A stretch of 64,000 nucleotides of DNA from Lactobacillus sp. ESL0700 (GTDB taxonomy: Bacteria; Bacillota; Bacilli; Lactobacillales; Lactobacillaceae), in contig NZ_CP113930.1 in assembly GCF_029392095.1 (NCBI RefSeq), positions 434,001 to 498,000 on the forward strand, given 5' to 3'. A model generated the notes under the pieces. The model was not told the origin of the DNA. It did not search any database and saw only the letters and a program-made list of their open reading frames with translations. Shown here piece by piece: positions 56,298 through 64,000 of the stretch (the first letter of the stretch is position 1; each line of letters opens with the position of its first letter). The translations under genes were made by a program, and so were the position numbers.

Positions 56298-57736
56298 TGA
56301 ACTACTTAAATGAAGATATTGACTCATTAAACCAAAAACTTGCACAGGGCGACTTGTCAGCTGAGAAGCTTGCTCAAGATACTGTTGCAAATATTAAGAA
56401 AACTGACGATAAACTGAATGCTTGGATTACTGTTCAAGATGATGCAAAACCTGCTGCTGATTTGGACTTTGCCAAGAATAAACTTGCTGGTATTCCAATT
56501 GCCATTAAGGATAACATCATCACGAGTGGTGTTAAGACTACAGCTGCTAGTCACATTTTGGACAACTACATTCCAGTTTATGACGCTACTGTTATTGAAA
56601 GATTAAAGAAGGCACAAGCAACCTTTGTTGGTAAGACTAACATGGACGAATTTGCGATGGGTTCTTCAACAGAGCATTCATACTTTGGTGCAACCCATAA
56701 CCCATGGAACTTGGACAAGGTTCCGGGTGGTTCATCCGGTGGTTCTGCCGTTGCTGTTGCTTCTGGTCAAGTTGTTGCAGCACTTGGTTCAGATACTGGT
56801 GGTTCAATCCGTCAGCCAGCTGCCTTTAATGGTATTTTCGGCATTAAGCCAACCTATGGCCGTGTTTCACGTTGGGGCTTAATTGCCTTTGGTTCATCAC
56901 TTGATGAAATCGGGGTAATGAGTAAGCGCGCTAAGAGTGCTGCTGAAGTATTGAACGTAATTGCCGGCAGCGACGATCACGACTCAACTTTATCTACTCG
57001 CGAAGTTCCTGACTTTACCCAATTTATTGGTCAAGATGTTAAGGGCATGCGGGTTGCCGTTGTTAAGGAATACATGGCTGCCGTTGATGGTGAAATGCAC
57101 GACGTTATCCAAAAGCAAATCGATGCTCTTGAAGATGCTGGTGCAATTATCAGTGAAGTATCATTGCCATTAACTAAGTACGTTGTTCCTGACTATTACA
57201 TCATTGCTTCAAGTGAAGCTTCATCGAACTTGCAACGGTATGATGGTATTCGTTACGGCTATCGTGCAGAAGACACTAAGAACTTGCTTGACGTTTATGT
57301 TAAGTCACGTTCAGAAGGTTTCGGTACTGAAGTTAAGCGTCGGATTATGTTGGGTTCATTTGCTTTGTCAGCTGGTTCATACGACCGCTTCTTCAGACAA
57401 GCTGCTAAGGTTAGAACCTTAATTTGTGATGAATTTGACGAAATCTTTGCTAATAATGATGTTATTGTTGGGCCAACAACTACGGAACCAGCATTTGGCA
57501 TCGGCAGCGAAATTTCTGACCCAATTAAGATGTACAACAACGATATTTTGACAATTTCTGCTAACTTGGCCGGTATTCCAGCAGCTAGTGTCCCAGCTGG
57601 ATTGGTTGACGGGATGCCTGTTGGTTTCCAAATTATGGCTAAGCGGTTTGACGAAGGCAGCATTTTTAAGACGGCTGACTTTATTGAACGGACAAATAAG
57701 TTTTATGAAAAGACACCAGCCGGAATGGAGGATTAA
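56297..57736 (+). CDS. gatA: Aspartyl/glutamyl-tRNA amidotransferase subunit A
   Basis: A 479-residue amidase that releases ammonia from glutamine for GatB. The Ser-cisSer-Lys triad is visible: Lys in IPIAIKDNI, and the Ser residues in [15 protein letters not shown] and [12 protein letters not shown]. Typical length; translation is coupled to gatC and gatB follows after three bases. Confidence 0.97.
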   Translation: MNYLNEDIDSLNQKLAQGDLSAEKLAQDTVANIKKTDDKLNAWITVQDDAKPAADLDFAKNKLAGIPIAIKDNIITSGVKTTAASHILDNYIPVYDATVIERLKKAQATFVGKTNMDEFAMGSSTEHSYFGATHNPWNLDKVPGGSSGGSAVAVASGQVVAALGSDTGGSIRQPAAFNGIFGIKPTYGRVSRWGLIAFGSSLDEIGVMSKRAKSAAEVLNVIAGSDDHDSTLSTREVPDFTQFIGQDVKGMRVAVVKEYMAAVDGEMHDVIQKQIDALEDAGAIISEVSLPLTKYVVPDYYIIASSEASSNLQRYDGIRYGYRAEDTKNLLDVYVKSRSEGFGTEVKRRIMLGSFALSAGSYDRFFRQAAKVRTLICDEFDEIFANNDVIVGPTTTEPAFGIGSEISDPIKMYNNDILTISANLAGIPAASVPAGLVDGMPVGFQIMAKRFDEGSIFKTADFIERTNKFYEKTPAGMED

Positions 57737-57739
57737 CTG

Positions 57740-59170
57740 ATGAATTTTAAATCAACGATTGGATTCGAAGTCCACTTCGAATTAAAGACAAAGAGTAAAA
57801 TTTTCTCACCTTCTCCAGTAAGTTATGGTGCTGAAGCTAACACTGAAACTAACGTTATCGACTGGGCAATGCCAGGGGTTTTGCCATTTGTTAACAAGGA
57901 CGTTTACCGTTTGGGAATCATGGTTGCGTTAGCAACACATGCACATATCTTGCCGACCACACACTTTGACCGGAAGAACTATTACTACCCAGACAGTCCT
58001 AAGGCTTACCAGATTACGCAATTCTTCCAACCATTGGCTCGCGATGGCTATGTAGAAATCGAAGTTCATGGTAAAAAGAAGCGCATCGGTATTCACGAAA
58101 TGCATATCGAAGAAGATGCTGGTAAGAACACTCACGGTACCAACGGCTTTTCATACGTTGACTTGAACCGTCAAGGTGTGCCACTACTTGAAGTTGTTTC
58201 TGAACCAGAAATTGCCGATCCAGACGAAGGTTACGCTTACCTTGAAAAGCTGCGTAAGATTGTCCAGTTTACTGGTGCTTCCGACGTTAAGATGGAAGAG
58301 GGTTCAATGCGTGTTGATACCAACATTTCCATTCGCCCAGCTGGCCAAAAAGAGCTTGGTACCAAGGTCGAAATGAAGAACTTGAACTCTTTTGAACACG
58401 TTCGTAAGTCACTTGCTTATGAAGAAAAGCGTCAGGCTCAAGTTTTGCTGTCAGGTGGTCGCGTACAATTATCAACACGCCGGTTTGACGAAGCAACTGG
58501 TAAGACTGTTCTTGAGCGGGTTAAGGAAGGCGACGCTGATTATCGTTACTTCCCAGAACCAGACCTTGCGCCAGACCACATTAGTCAAGAGTGGATTGAC
58601 GAGATCGCTAAGACTTTGCCACGTTCAGCTGAAGAACGCTACAACCAATATGTTAATGACTTTGGCTTGAAGGCTTATGATGCTAACGTTTTGTTACAAA
58701 CTAAGGAAAGTTCTGACTTCTTTGACAAGGCAGTTGCTGCTGGTGCTGATCCACAATTAGCTGCTAACTGGATGAACACCCAGGTTAATGGTTACTTGAA
58801 TGATAATCGAGTTGAATTAACCGACATTAAGTTGACACCAGAGCACCTAGCTGCAATGATTAAGCTGATTAAAGACGGAACGATTTCTTCTAAGATTGCC
58901 AAGAAGGTCTTTGCAGAAACAATCACTAATGGGACTGACCCGAAGAAGTACGTTGAAGATAAGGGCATGGTGCAATTATCAGATACCAGTGTCTTGGCAC
59001 CAATGGTTAAGGAAGTTGTTGATAACAACCCACAATCAGTTGAGGACTTCAAGAACGGTAAGGATCGTGCCATCGGTTACCTTGTTGGTCAAATTATGAA
59101 GCAAACTCGTGGTAAGGCCAATCCAAAGGTGATTAACAAGCTTTTGAATGAAGAATTAAACAATCGTTAA
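57740..59170 (+). CDS. gatB: Aspartyl/glutamyl-tRNA amidotransferase subunit B
   Basis: A 476-residue kinase/amidotransferase subunit that activates the misacylated tRNA carboxylate with [20 protein letters not shown] at the start and [22 protein letters not shown] and the C-terminal YqeY-like helices are typical. An HFEL replaces the usual HVEL at the start, a conservative change. Confidence 0.96.
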   Translation: MNFKSTIGFEVHFELKTKSKIFSPSPVSYGAEANTETNVIDWAMPGVLPFVNKDVYRLGIMVALATHAHILPTTHFDRKNYYYPDSPKAYQITQFFQPLARDGYVEIEVHGKKKRIGIHEMHIEEDAGKNTHGTNGFSYVDLNRQGVPLLEVVSEPEIADPDEGYAYLEKLRKIVQFTGASDVKMEEGSMRVDTNISIRPAGQKELGTKVEMKNLNSFEHVRKSLAYEEKRQAQVLLSGGRVQLSTRRFDEATGKTVLERVKEGDADYRYFPEPDLAPDHISQEWIDEIAKTLPRSAEERYNQYVNDFGLKAYDANVLLQTKESSDFFDKAVAAGADPQLAANWMNTQVNGYLNDNRVELTDIKLTPEHLAAMIKLIKDGTISSKIAKKVFAETITNGTDPKKYVEDKGMVQLSDTSVLAPMVKEVVDNNPQSVEDFKNGKDRAIGYLVGQIMKQTRGKANPKVINKLLNEELNNR

Positions 59171-59200
59171 TGTTGATTTTTAAGTAATAAGGTAGTAACT

Positions 59201-60121
59201 ATGACTAAAAAAGCAAGATTGATTTATAATCCTGTATCTGGTCACGAACAGATGCCTAAAAATGTCGCTGATATTTTAGACGTCTTGGAACGTGCTGGCT
59301 ATGAGGCGAGCGCTTTTAGGACTACACCAGAAAAGAAAAGTGCTCAGCAAGAAGCCACGCGAGCAGCAACTGAAGGGTTCGACCTCATTGTTGCGGCCGG
59401 TGGTGACGGTACCATTAATGAGGTAGTTAACGGAATTGCCTTCTTGGAAGAACGGCCAAAGATGGCGATTATTCCAGCGGGGACAACTAACGACTATGCG
59501 CGAGCATTGCACATTCCGCGGGATAGTATTGAAGAAGCTGCTAAAGTTATTTTGAATAATAAAACGCGCAAAATGGATATTGGTAAGGCCACCTTTGCTG
59601 GTGAAGATCAATACTTTGTTAATATTGCCGCCTGTGGGTCATTAACAGAACTAACTTATGGTGTACCATCAGAGGTTAAATCGGCTTTGGGTTATGCAGC
59701 GTACCTAATTAAGGGTGCGGAAATGTTACCGCATTTAACTGAAAATGAATTGCGCCTTACTTATGATGCTGGTGTCTATGAAGGCAAATTATCAATGCTG
59801 CTATTGGGGATGACTAATTCCATCGGCGGGTTTGAACAGATTATGCCTGATGCGGAGTTGAGCGATGGTTTATTCCAATTAATTATTGTTAAGCCATCTG
59901 ATCCCGTGAAGCTGCTGCGCTTAATGGCGCTGGCCTTAAATGGCAAACACGTTGATGATCCAGATATCATTTATACTAAGACACGCAGTTTGAAAATCGA
60001 TTTGATTGGCAAGAGTGTCGGTCAAAAGTTGCCGGTTAATCTTGATGGTGAGATTGGCGATTACTGTCCTGTTACTTTTAAAAATCTGCAGCAACGAATT
60101 GAATTTTACGTTGGTGAATAA
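59201..60121 (+). CDS. dgkB: Diacylglycerol kinase (DgkB-type lipid kinase)
   Basis: A 306-residue soluble lipid kinase that returns diacylglycerol to phosphatidic acid, as needed during lipoteichoic acid synthesis. RLIYNPVSGHE opens the domain, AAGGDGTINEVVNGI is the nucleotide motif, and PAGTTNDYARAL follows. The C-terminal NLDGEIGDYCP motif is also present. It follows gatB in the same direction and is closed by a strong terminator. A broader lipid-kinase role cannot be ruled out. Confidence 0.92.
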   Translation: MTKKARLIYNPVSGHEQMPKNVADILDVLERAGYEASAFRTTPEKKSAQQEATRAATEGFDLIVAAGGDGTINEVVNGIAFLEERPKMAIIPAGTTNDYARALHIPRDSIEEAAKVILNNKTRKMDIGKATFAGEDQYFVNIAACGSLTELTYGVPSEVKSALGYAAYLIKGAEMLPHLTENELRLTYDAGVYEGKLSMLLLGMTNSIGGFEQIMPDAELSDGLFQLIIVKPSDPVKLLRLMALALNGKHVDDPDIIYTKTRSLKIDLIGKSVGQKLPVNLDGEIGDYCPVTFKNLQQRIEFYVGE

Positions 60122-60124
60122 ATT

Positions 60125-60167
60125 AAATAGTGTTATTAATCTTTTGGGATTAATAACACTATTTTTT
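60125..60167 (+). terminator. Terminator after dgkB
   Basis: A 17-bp stem, AAATAGTGTTATTAATC with its complement, small loop TTTTGG, then T run. Confidence 0.93.
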
Positions 60168-60387
60168 TACTTTTAATAATTGTAATATGCAATAGTTTTC
60201 GTGGAATAAAATTTTACGTCACAAATTATTTCCTAATTTTGCTTAATATAGCACTGAAAGGTATACATTAATCTGTTTGATATATAAAATGAAGCGCTTT
60301 AATTGATTAAAGATTTATAAAAGAATATGATGGGCTTGTAAAGTGTCTGAATATATATGTTTTATATATCTATCATGGGAGCAAAAA

Positions 60388-63300
60388 ATGTTAGGAAAAA
60401 ATAATTTTAAAGAGAGATTACGAAAAATGAGTCTTGAGTCGAAGAAAGATCGTTTTTCAATTAGGAAACTAACAATCGGCGTTGCGTCGGTCTTGCTCGG
60501 TTTTACTTTTATGGGCGTTAAGGGGCAAACTGTTAAGGCTGATACTGTACAGCCGGCACAAAGCCAAAGTACAGCAGCAAAGCCAACTGCTGAATTAGAC
60601 AAAAAATCAGAAGCTAAGTCTGATACTTCTGCGAATAAGAGCAGCCAAAACTTAACGACTTATGCTGGGTTAAAGTCGTTCTTGAGGGATGATTCTTCAG
60701 TAACTGCTAAGCCAGAAGAACCTGCTAAAACTCCAGCCAAAGATGATCAGACGCCACCAACTACTGATGAACAAAAGCCGGCAACTACACCGGATGAGGA
60801 TCAGAAGCCGATAGCACCTGGTCAAAATACCGACCAACCAGCTACTAAGCCAGATGAAGATGGTCAAAAACCGGACTCTGATACAGCGGTTAATATTACA
60901 ACTGGCGATGAAGACAATGCTGCAGCTGCAGCAACGACAACGCAAAAACAAAAGCCACAAGCAAAGGGTCTACTTGAGACGCTTAACTTGGCAACAACTA
61001 CGGAATCTTCGGTTAATGTCGGGAGTTGGGCCGGTTTAGTTCTTGCTTTTGGTAACAAGAACATTCATGAAATTAATATTATTAATGACATTCAAGCACC
61101 AACTGGTGGTTTGGGCTCCGATACTGCTGTCGCTACCAGACCTTTGGTGATTAAGTCTGCAGTTGCCGATCCAGATAATCCTGGTGATAGTCCGCGGTAT
61201 ACAATTGACTTTCAAATGACCCGGCCGCGGGATTTCAATATCACTTCTGATGTGAATATTACTTATGAAAACTTAAACATTTACAGTCGTACTTTTTACG
61301 GCCTAATGCAGACGAGCAGTAATACGAAAGCGATTGTTAATTTCAAGAATGTTAACTTTATTGGCTCGCAAATGATGTACGTTGGTGCTCATACCGAAGT
61401 TCATTTTTACGGCACTAATACAGCACAATCTGTTAAAACTTACACTAATAGCTGGGGTACTTACGATACTGAATTTTTGGGTACCTATCAGCAATTATTT
61501 GAGTTTACTAAAAAGGGTGGTCGCTTAATTTTTGAAAACGGCACCCAATTTACCGGAACGACATATGCCGGCAACGTTATTGAAATGAGTAAAGGAGAAA
61601 ATGGCTCTGATACAATTAACGGTGAACAACTAGCTAATGATAACCAAGTGCTTGTGAAAACCGGTGCCCTTGTTACCTTAAATCCTAAGGGTGGTGAAAC
61701 GCCTGACAGGGTAGACCGTGTTGAAAACAGTAATTCAGCTAACGGGATTTTAATTTATTCTGGTCAAGGTACAGTTACCATTCAACAGGGTGCCACCATG
61801 AACATCAATGTTGGTGGGACAACCGATTATATGGGTACACTCAATAACCGGCGGGCTAAGGCAATTAACTTAGCCGATGATAATTCAAGCTTAACGGTTG
61901 AAGATGGTGGTAATGTAAACATTACAACTAACGGTAATATCAGTGATAAGAAAGGAAAAGGTCCTGCCAGTACTTTAGTTAATATTGGTGGTAACTTAAT
62001 CGTTGGCAAGAAAGCTAACTTTAGTATTGTTGGGACTAATATGGGTAACTTTGCCGGAACACTGATGAACATCGGTGGTACTTCCAAGATAACCGGTAGT
62101 GACTTTAGCATTAAACTGACTGATAATCCTGGAACTGGCAAGTTAACCCTGTTTAACCCAGGTAATGGGACAACGATTACTAACCCAGATGACTTTTTGC
62201 TTGATCGGGGAGCTAACAGTGCTGCCAACATTCTTTCAACAGGTAATTTTGCTCTTAATAGCGTCAGATTGAAGCAACCGGGCGAAACTGTTTCCAAAGC
62301 CTTCAGAACGTTTGGCTTTAAAGGCAACAGTAATGGTACACTGTCAACTTTAAGCAACTTGATTGAGGGGATTAGTCCGAGTGATGAAGCTGCCGCAATT
62401 GCTTTAATTAATAATCAGAACTTGTCGACTTTGGAATTTATCAGTGCAAATGATGGCTTCTTAACCATTGATCCAATTGCGGAAGACGATATTGATATTG
62501 ACGATGACGACAATGAAATAATTACTGGTTATGCCAACGAAGGTGGCGCATATATTTCTGCGGTAATGCCTAATGGCAGCCGTGTGGGAACGGTAACGAG
62601 TCCGTATCATAAAGAAGCTGAGCAAGGGATTAAGTATGCGGCTGTTTCCGCTGATACTCCAGAAACCAGTGGTGCCCATCAAGGCAAGTTTAAGTTTACG
62701 GTGACGATTCCAAGCAGCCAGCTTGCTGGTGTTACATCTGGTAGCACGGCAACGTTAACTGCCACTAAGAACTTCGTTGAAGGTGATCCGTCACTGGCAG
62801 ATCCGCAAAACCCACAAACAGCCAAACTTTATTCGGCTGATGAAATTTCAACCAAACGGCAAGCAGATGCAGTTAAGAAGATTAATGATGCGGCAGCGGC
62901 AGCAAAGCAGCAGATAAATACTTTGTTTGGCTCCGATACTGCTAAGGCACAGCCATATCTTGATCAGATTGATGAGTGGGTTAATAAGTCGACGGCTAAT
63001 GACCCAACTTCTGCTGATTCGGTTTACGGCACAACTGATAAGGATGAAATAATTAACCGTCGCGACACAGCAATTACAGCAATTAACCAGCAGGTAACTG
63101 ATGCTCAAGTAGCAAACGCTGAAAGTGCTCGGGCTGCAGCTAAAAAGGAAGTTCAAGATTACGCGGATAAGGCTAACCAATATTTAGGTACAACTACTGA
63201 TGATGCCCAAATCAAGGCCTACGTTGATGCCGCCAATAAAGCAATCGATGAGGCAACAGGTGATGATATTACTGCGGCTGTTGGTCAAGCAAAGAAAGAT

Positions 63301-64000
63301 ATTTTAGCTGAGTTCAAGACTAAGGCACAGGCAGCCGTAACTAAGGAGACCAGCACTAATTCGAATAGAATTAAAAATGTTTTCGCATTATCGTCAGAGC
63401 AAAAGACGAAGTATGGTGATGAACTGCAATCAGCCTCTACAGATGGTATAGCCGCAATTACGGCAGCTGACGATTTAGATAAAGCTGGTGCTGCTTACCA
63501 AACGGCTGAGACAAATATGGGTAAGGTCTTTGCGACAGCTAGCGATGTTTCAGACTTGCGTAAATATAAGAACGGGTTGGAGCAAAAGTATCCAAGTTTA
63601 AAGGATAAACTCGAAAGTGAGTCAGCAAGTTATGAAGATCAGATTGATGCTGGCACCAGTGATTTAGCTGCTGGTAAAGCTGCCCTTGACAAGATTGTTA
63701 CCGCGCATAATTCTGCAGCAACTACTGAATTGCAGACAGCTTATGATAAAGCTAAACAAGAGCTTGCAAGCAGTTCTAATTCCAAGGTTCAAGATGCGTT
63801 AACTGCAGCCCAAGATGCAATTAATGCAGTGGGCACTGCGGGTGACGAAGCTGATATGACTGCTAAAAAAGAGGCAGCCCAAACAGCAATTGACAAGTTG
63901 AACGCGTTAATTACCTTGCAAAACGAGGCTACTAGTGAAAAGTCGAAGTACGCCGCAATGTATCCTAATGATGCTTCTGTTGTCGAACAGATTAATTCAG
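60388..64000 (+). CDS. Giant YSIRK-type surface adhesin, 3' end outside window
   Basis: Open for 1,204 codons to the edge. The signal peptide carries RFSIRKLTIGVASVLLGFTF (YSIRK/GS type, for secretion at the septum), ending near VKA-D. Residues about 55-195 are a Pro/Thr/Asp/Lys-rich low-complexity stalk. Residues about 210-700 are Thr/Asn/Gly-rich strands such as VVNFKNVNFIG- and LTVEDGGNVNI-like turns, fitting a pectate-lyase-like adhesive beta-helix. From about residue 820 come Ala/Lys/Asp-rich helical repeats reminiscent of DUF1542/FIVAR stalk modules. An LPXTG anchor is expected beyond the window. ATG 60388 follows GGGAGC. Function: likely wall-anchored adhesion; ligand unknown. Confidence 0.88.
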   Translation, partial: MLGKNNFKERLRKMSLESKKDRFSIRKLTIGVASVLLGFTFMGVKGQTVKADTVQPAQSQSTAAKPTAELDKKSEAKSDTSANKSSQNLTTYAGLKSFLRDDSSVTAKPEEPAKTPAKDDQTPPTTDEQKPATTPDEDQKPIAPGQNTDQPATKPDEDGQKPDSDTAVNITTGDEDNAAAAATTTQKQKPQAKGLLETLNLATTTESSVNVGSWAGLVLAFGNKNIHEINIINDIQAPTGGLGSDTAVATRPLVIKSAVADPDNPGDSPRYTIDFQMTRPRDFNITSDVNITYENLNIYSRTFYGLMQTSSNTKAIVNFKNVNFIGSQMMYVGAHTEVHFYGTNTAQSVKTYTNSWGTYDTEFLGTYQQLFEFTKKGGRLIFENGTQFTGTTYAGNVIEMSKGENGSDTINGEQLANDNQVLVKTGALVTLNPKGGETPDRVDRVENSNSANGILIYSGQGTVTIQQGATMNINVGGTTDYMGTLNNRRAKAINLADDNSSLTVEDGGNVNITTNGNISDKKGKGPASTLVNIGGNLIVGKKANFSIVGTNMGNFAGTLMNIGGTSKITGSDFSIKLTDNPGTGKLTLFNPGNGTTITNPDDFLLDRGANSAANILSTGNFALNSVRLKQPGETVSKAFRTFGFKGNSNGTLSTLSNLIEGISPSDEAAAIALINNQNLSTLEFISANDGFLTIDPIAEDDIDIDDDDNEIITGYANEGGAYISAVMPNGSRVGTVTSPYHKEAEQGIKYAAVSADTPETSGAHQGKFKFTVTIPSSQLAGVTSGSTATLTATKNFVEGDPSLADPQNPQTAKLYSADEISTKRQADAVKKINDAAAAAKQQINTLFGSDTAKAQPYLDQIDEWVNKSTANDPTSADSVYGTTDKDEIINRRDTAITAINQQVTDAQVANAESARAAAKKEVQDYADKANQYLGTTTDDAQIKAYVDAANKAIDEATGDDITAAVGQAKKDILAEFKTKAQAAVTKETSTNSNRIKNVFALSSEQKTKYGDELQSASTDGIAAITAADDLDKAGAAYQTAETNMGKVFATASDVSDLRKYKNGLEQKYPSLKDKLESESASYEDQIDAGTSDLAAGKAALDKIVTAHNSAATTELQTAYDKAKQELASSSNSKVQDALTAAQDAINAVGTAGDEADMTAKKEAAQTAIDKLNALITLQNEATSEKSKYAAMYPNDASVVEQINS

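Noticed and set aside
60270..60300. cre-like GAAGCGCTTTAAT upstream of the adhesin
   Set aside because: Two or more mismatches to the consensus on either strand and no clear promoter alignment.
61827..62357. 176-codon minus-strand frame inside the adhesin
   Set aside because: Opposite strand of a repetitive coding region; Leu/Pro/Val bias follows from the Thr/Asn/Gly codons of the true gene.

Overview
The window looks like a chromosomal segment of a low-GC Lactobacillus (Lactobacillaceae, probably Lactobacillus sensu stricto). The signs are AT-rich DNA, strong AGGAGG-type ribosome sites, many sugar phosphotransferase (PTS) genes, a xylulose-5-P/fructose-6-P phosphoketolase, the block pcrA-ligA-camS-gatCAB-dgkB, and a YSIRK-type surface protein. 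I see no insertion sequence, prophage, CRISPR array or rRNA. The genus is inferred from gene content and style.

1-9.1 kb is a beta-glucoside region. It holds the tail of a ROK sugar kinase, an orphan lactose/cellobiose-type IIA flanked by two small paralogous membrane proteins, a divergent GntR regulator facing a GH1/IIC pair, a second GH1 on the minus strand, and a IIB/four-helix protein/IIC operon. Near-consensus cre sites (CcpA targets) mark most of the promoters. 9.2-16.7 kb carries a Dps ferritin, a HAD phosphatase, rpiA, a nucleoside hydrolase with a GntR regulator, a DeoR regulator and phosphoketolase. Together these form a nucleoside/pentose-to-acetyl-phosphate route.

16.8-23.7 kb is more unusual. 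A 600-base non-coding stretch holds convergent promoters, a possible small hydrophobic peptide and an antisense RNA. It is followed by a divergent-looking yybP-ykoY (Mn2+) riboswitch in front of a P2A-type ATPase that is coupled to an NTF2-like protein. An Rgg regulator broken by one base in a homopolymer, a TagO/WecA-like transferase and a free-methionine sulfoxide reductase follow.

23.8-34.6 kb has an MFS drug exporter. Next is a polyol/sugar PTS island: PRD regulator, galactitol-type IIA-IIB-IIC, ribulose-P epimerase, 6-phospho-3-hexuloisomerase-like protein and SDR dehydrogenase. A glutamine-type ABC importer ends the section.

34.8-42.9 kb is a fructosamine (Amadori product) operon. Deglycase frlB and kinase frlD are joined to a complete oligopeptide-type ABC importer, with a convergent GntR regulator. 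This suggests uptake of glycated peptides and is, with the polyol island, the best candidate for an undescribed system.

43.1-49.5 kb holds a small cell-surface polymer cluster (TagB/F-like transferase, flippase, glycosyltransferase), a SprT-like protein, and a MarR regulator with a Cys/His-rich tail preceding an ABC exporter. From 49.5 kb come tRNA-Leu(AAG), a GH73 hydrolase, pcrA, ligA, camS, gatCAB and a diacylglycerol kinase. The window ends inside a very large YSIRK adhesin of at least 1,204 residues.
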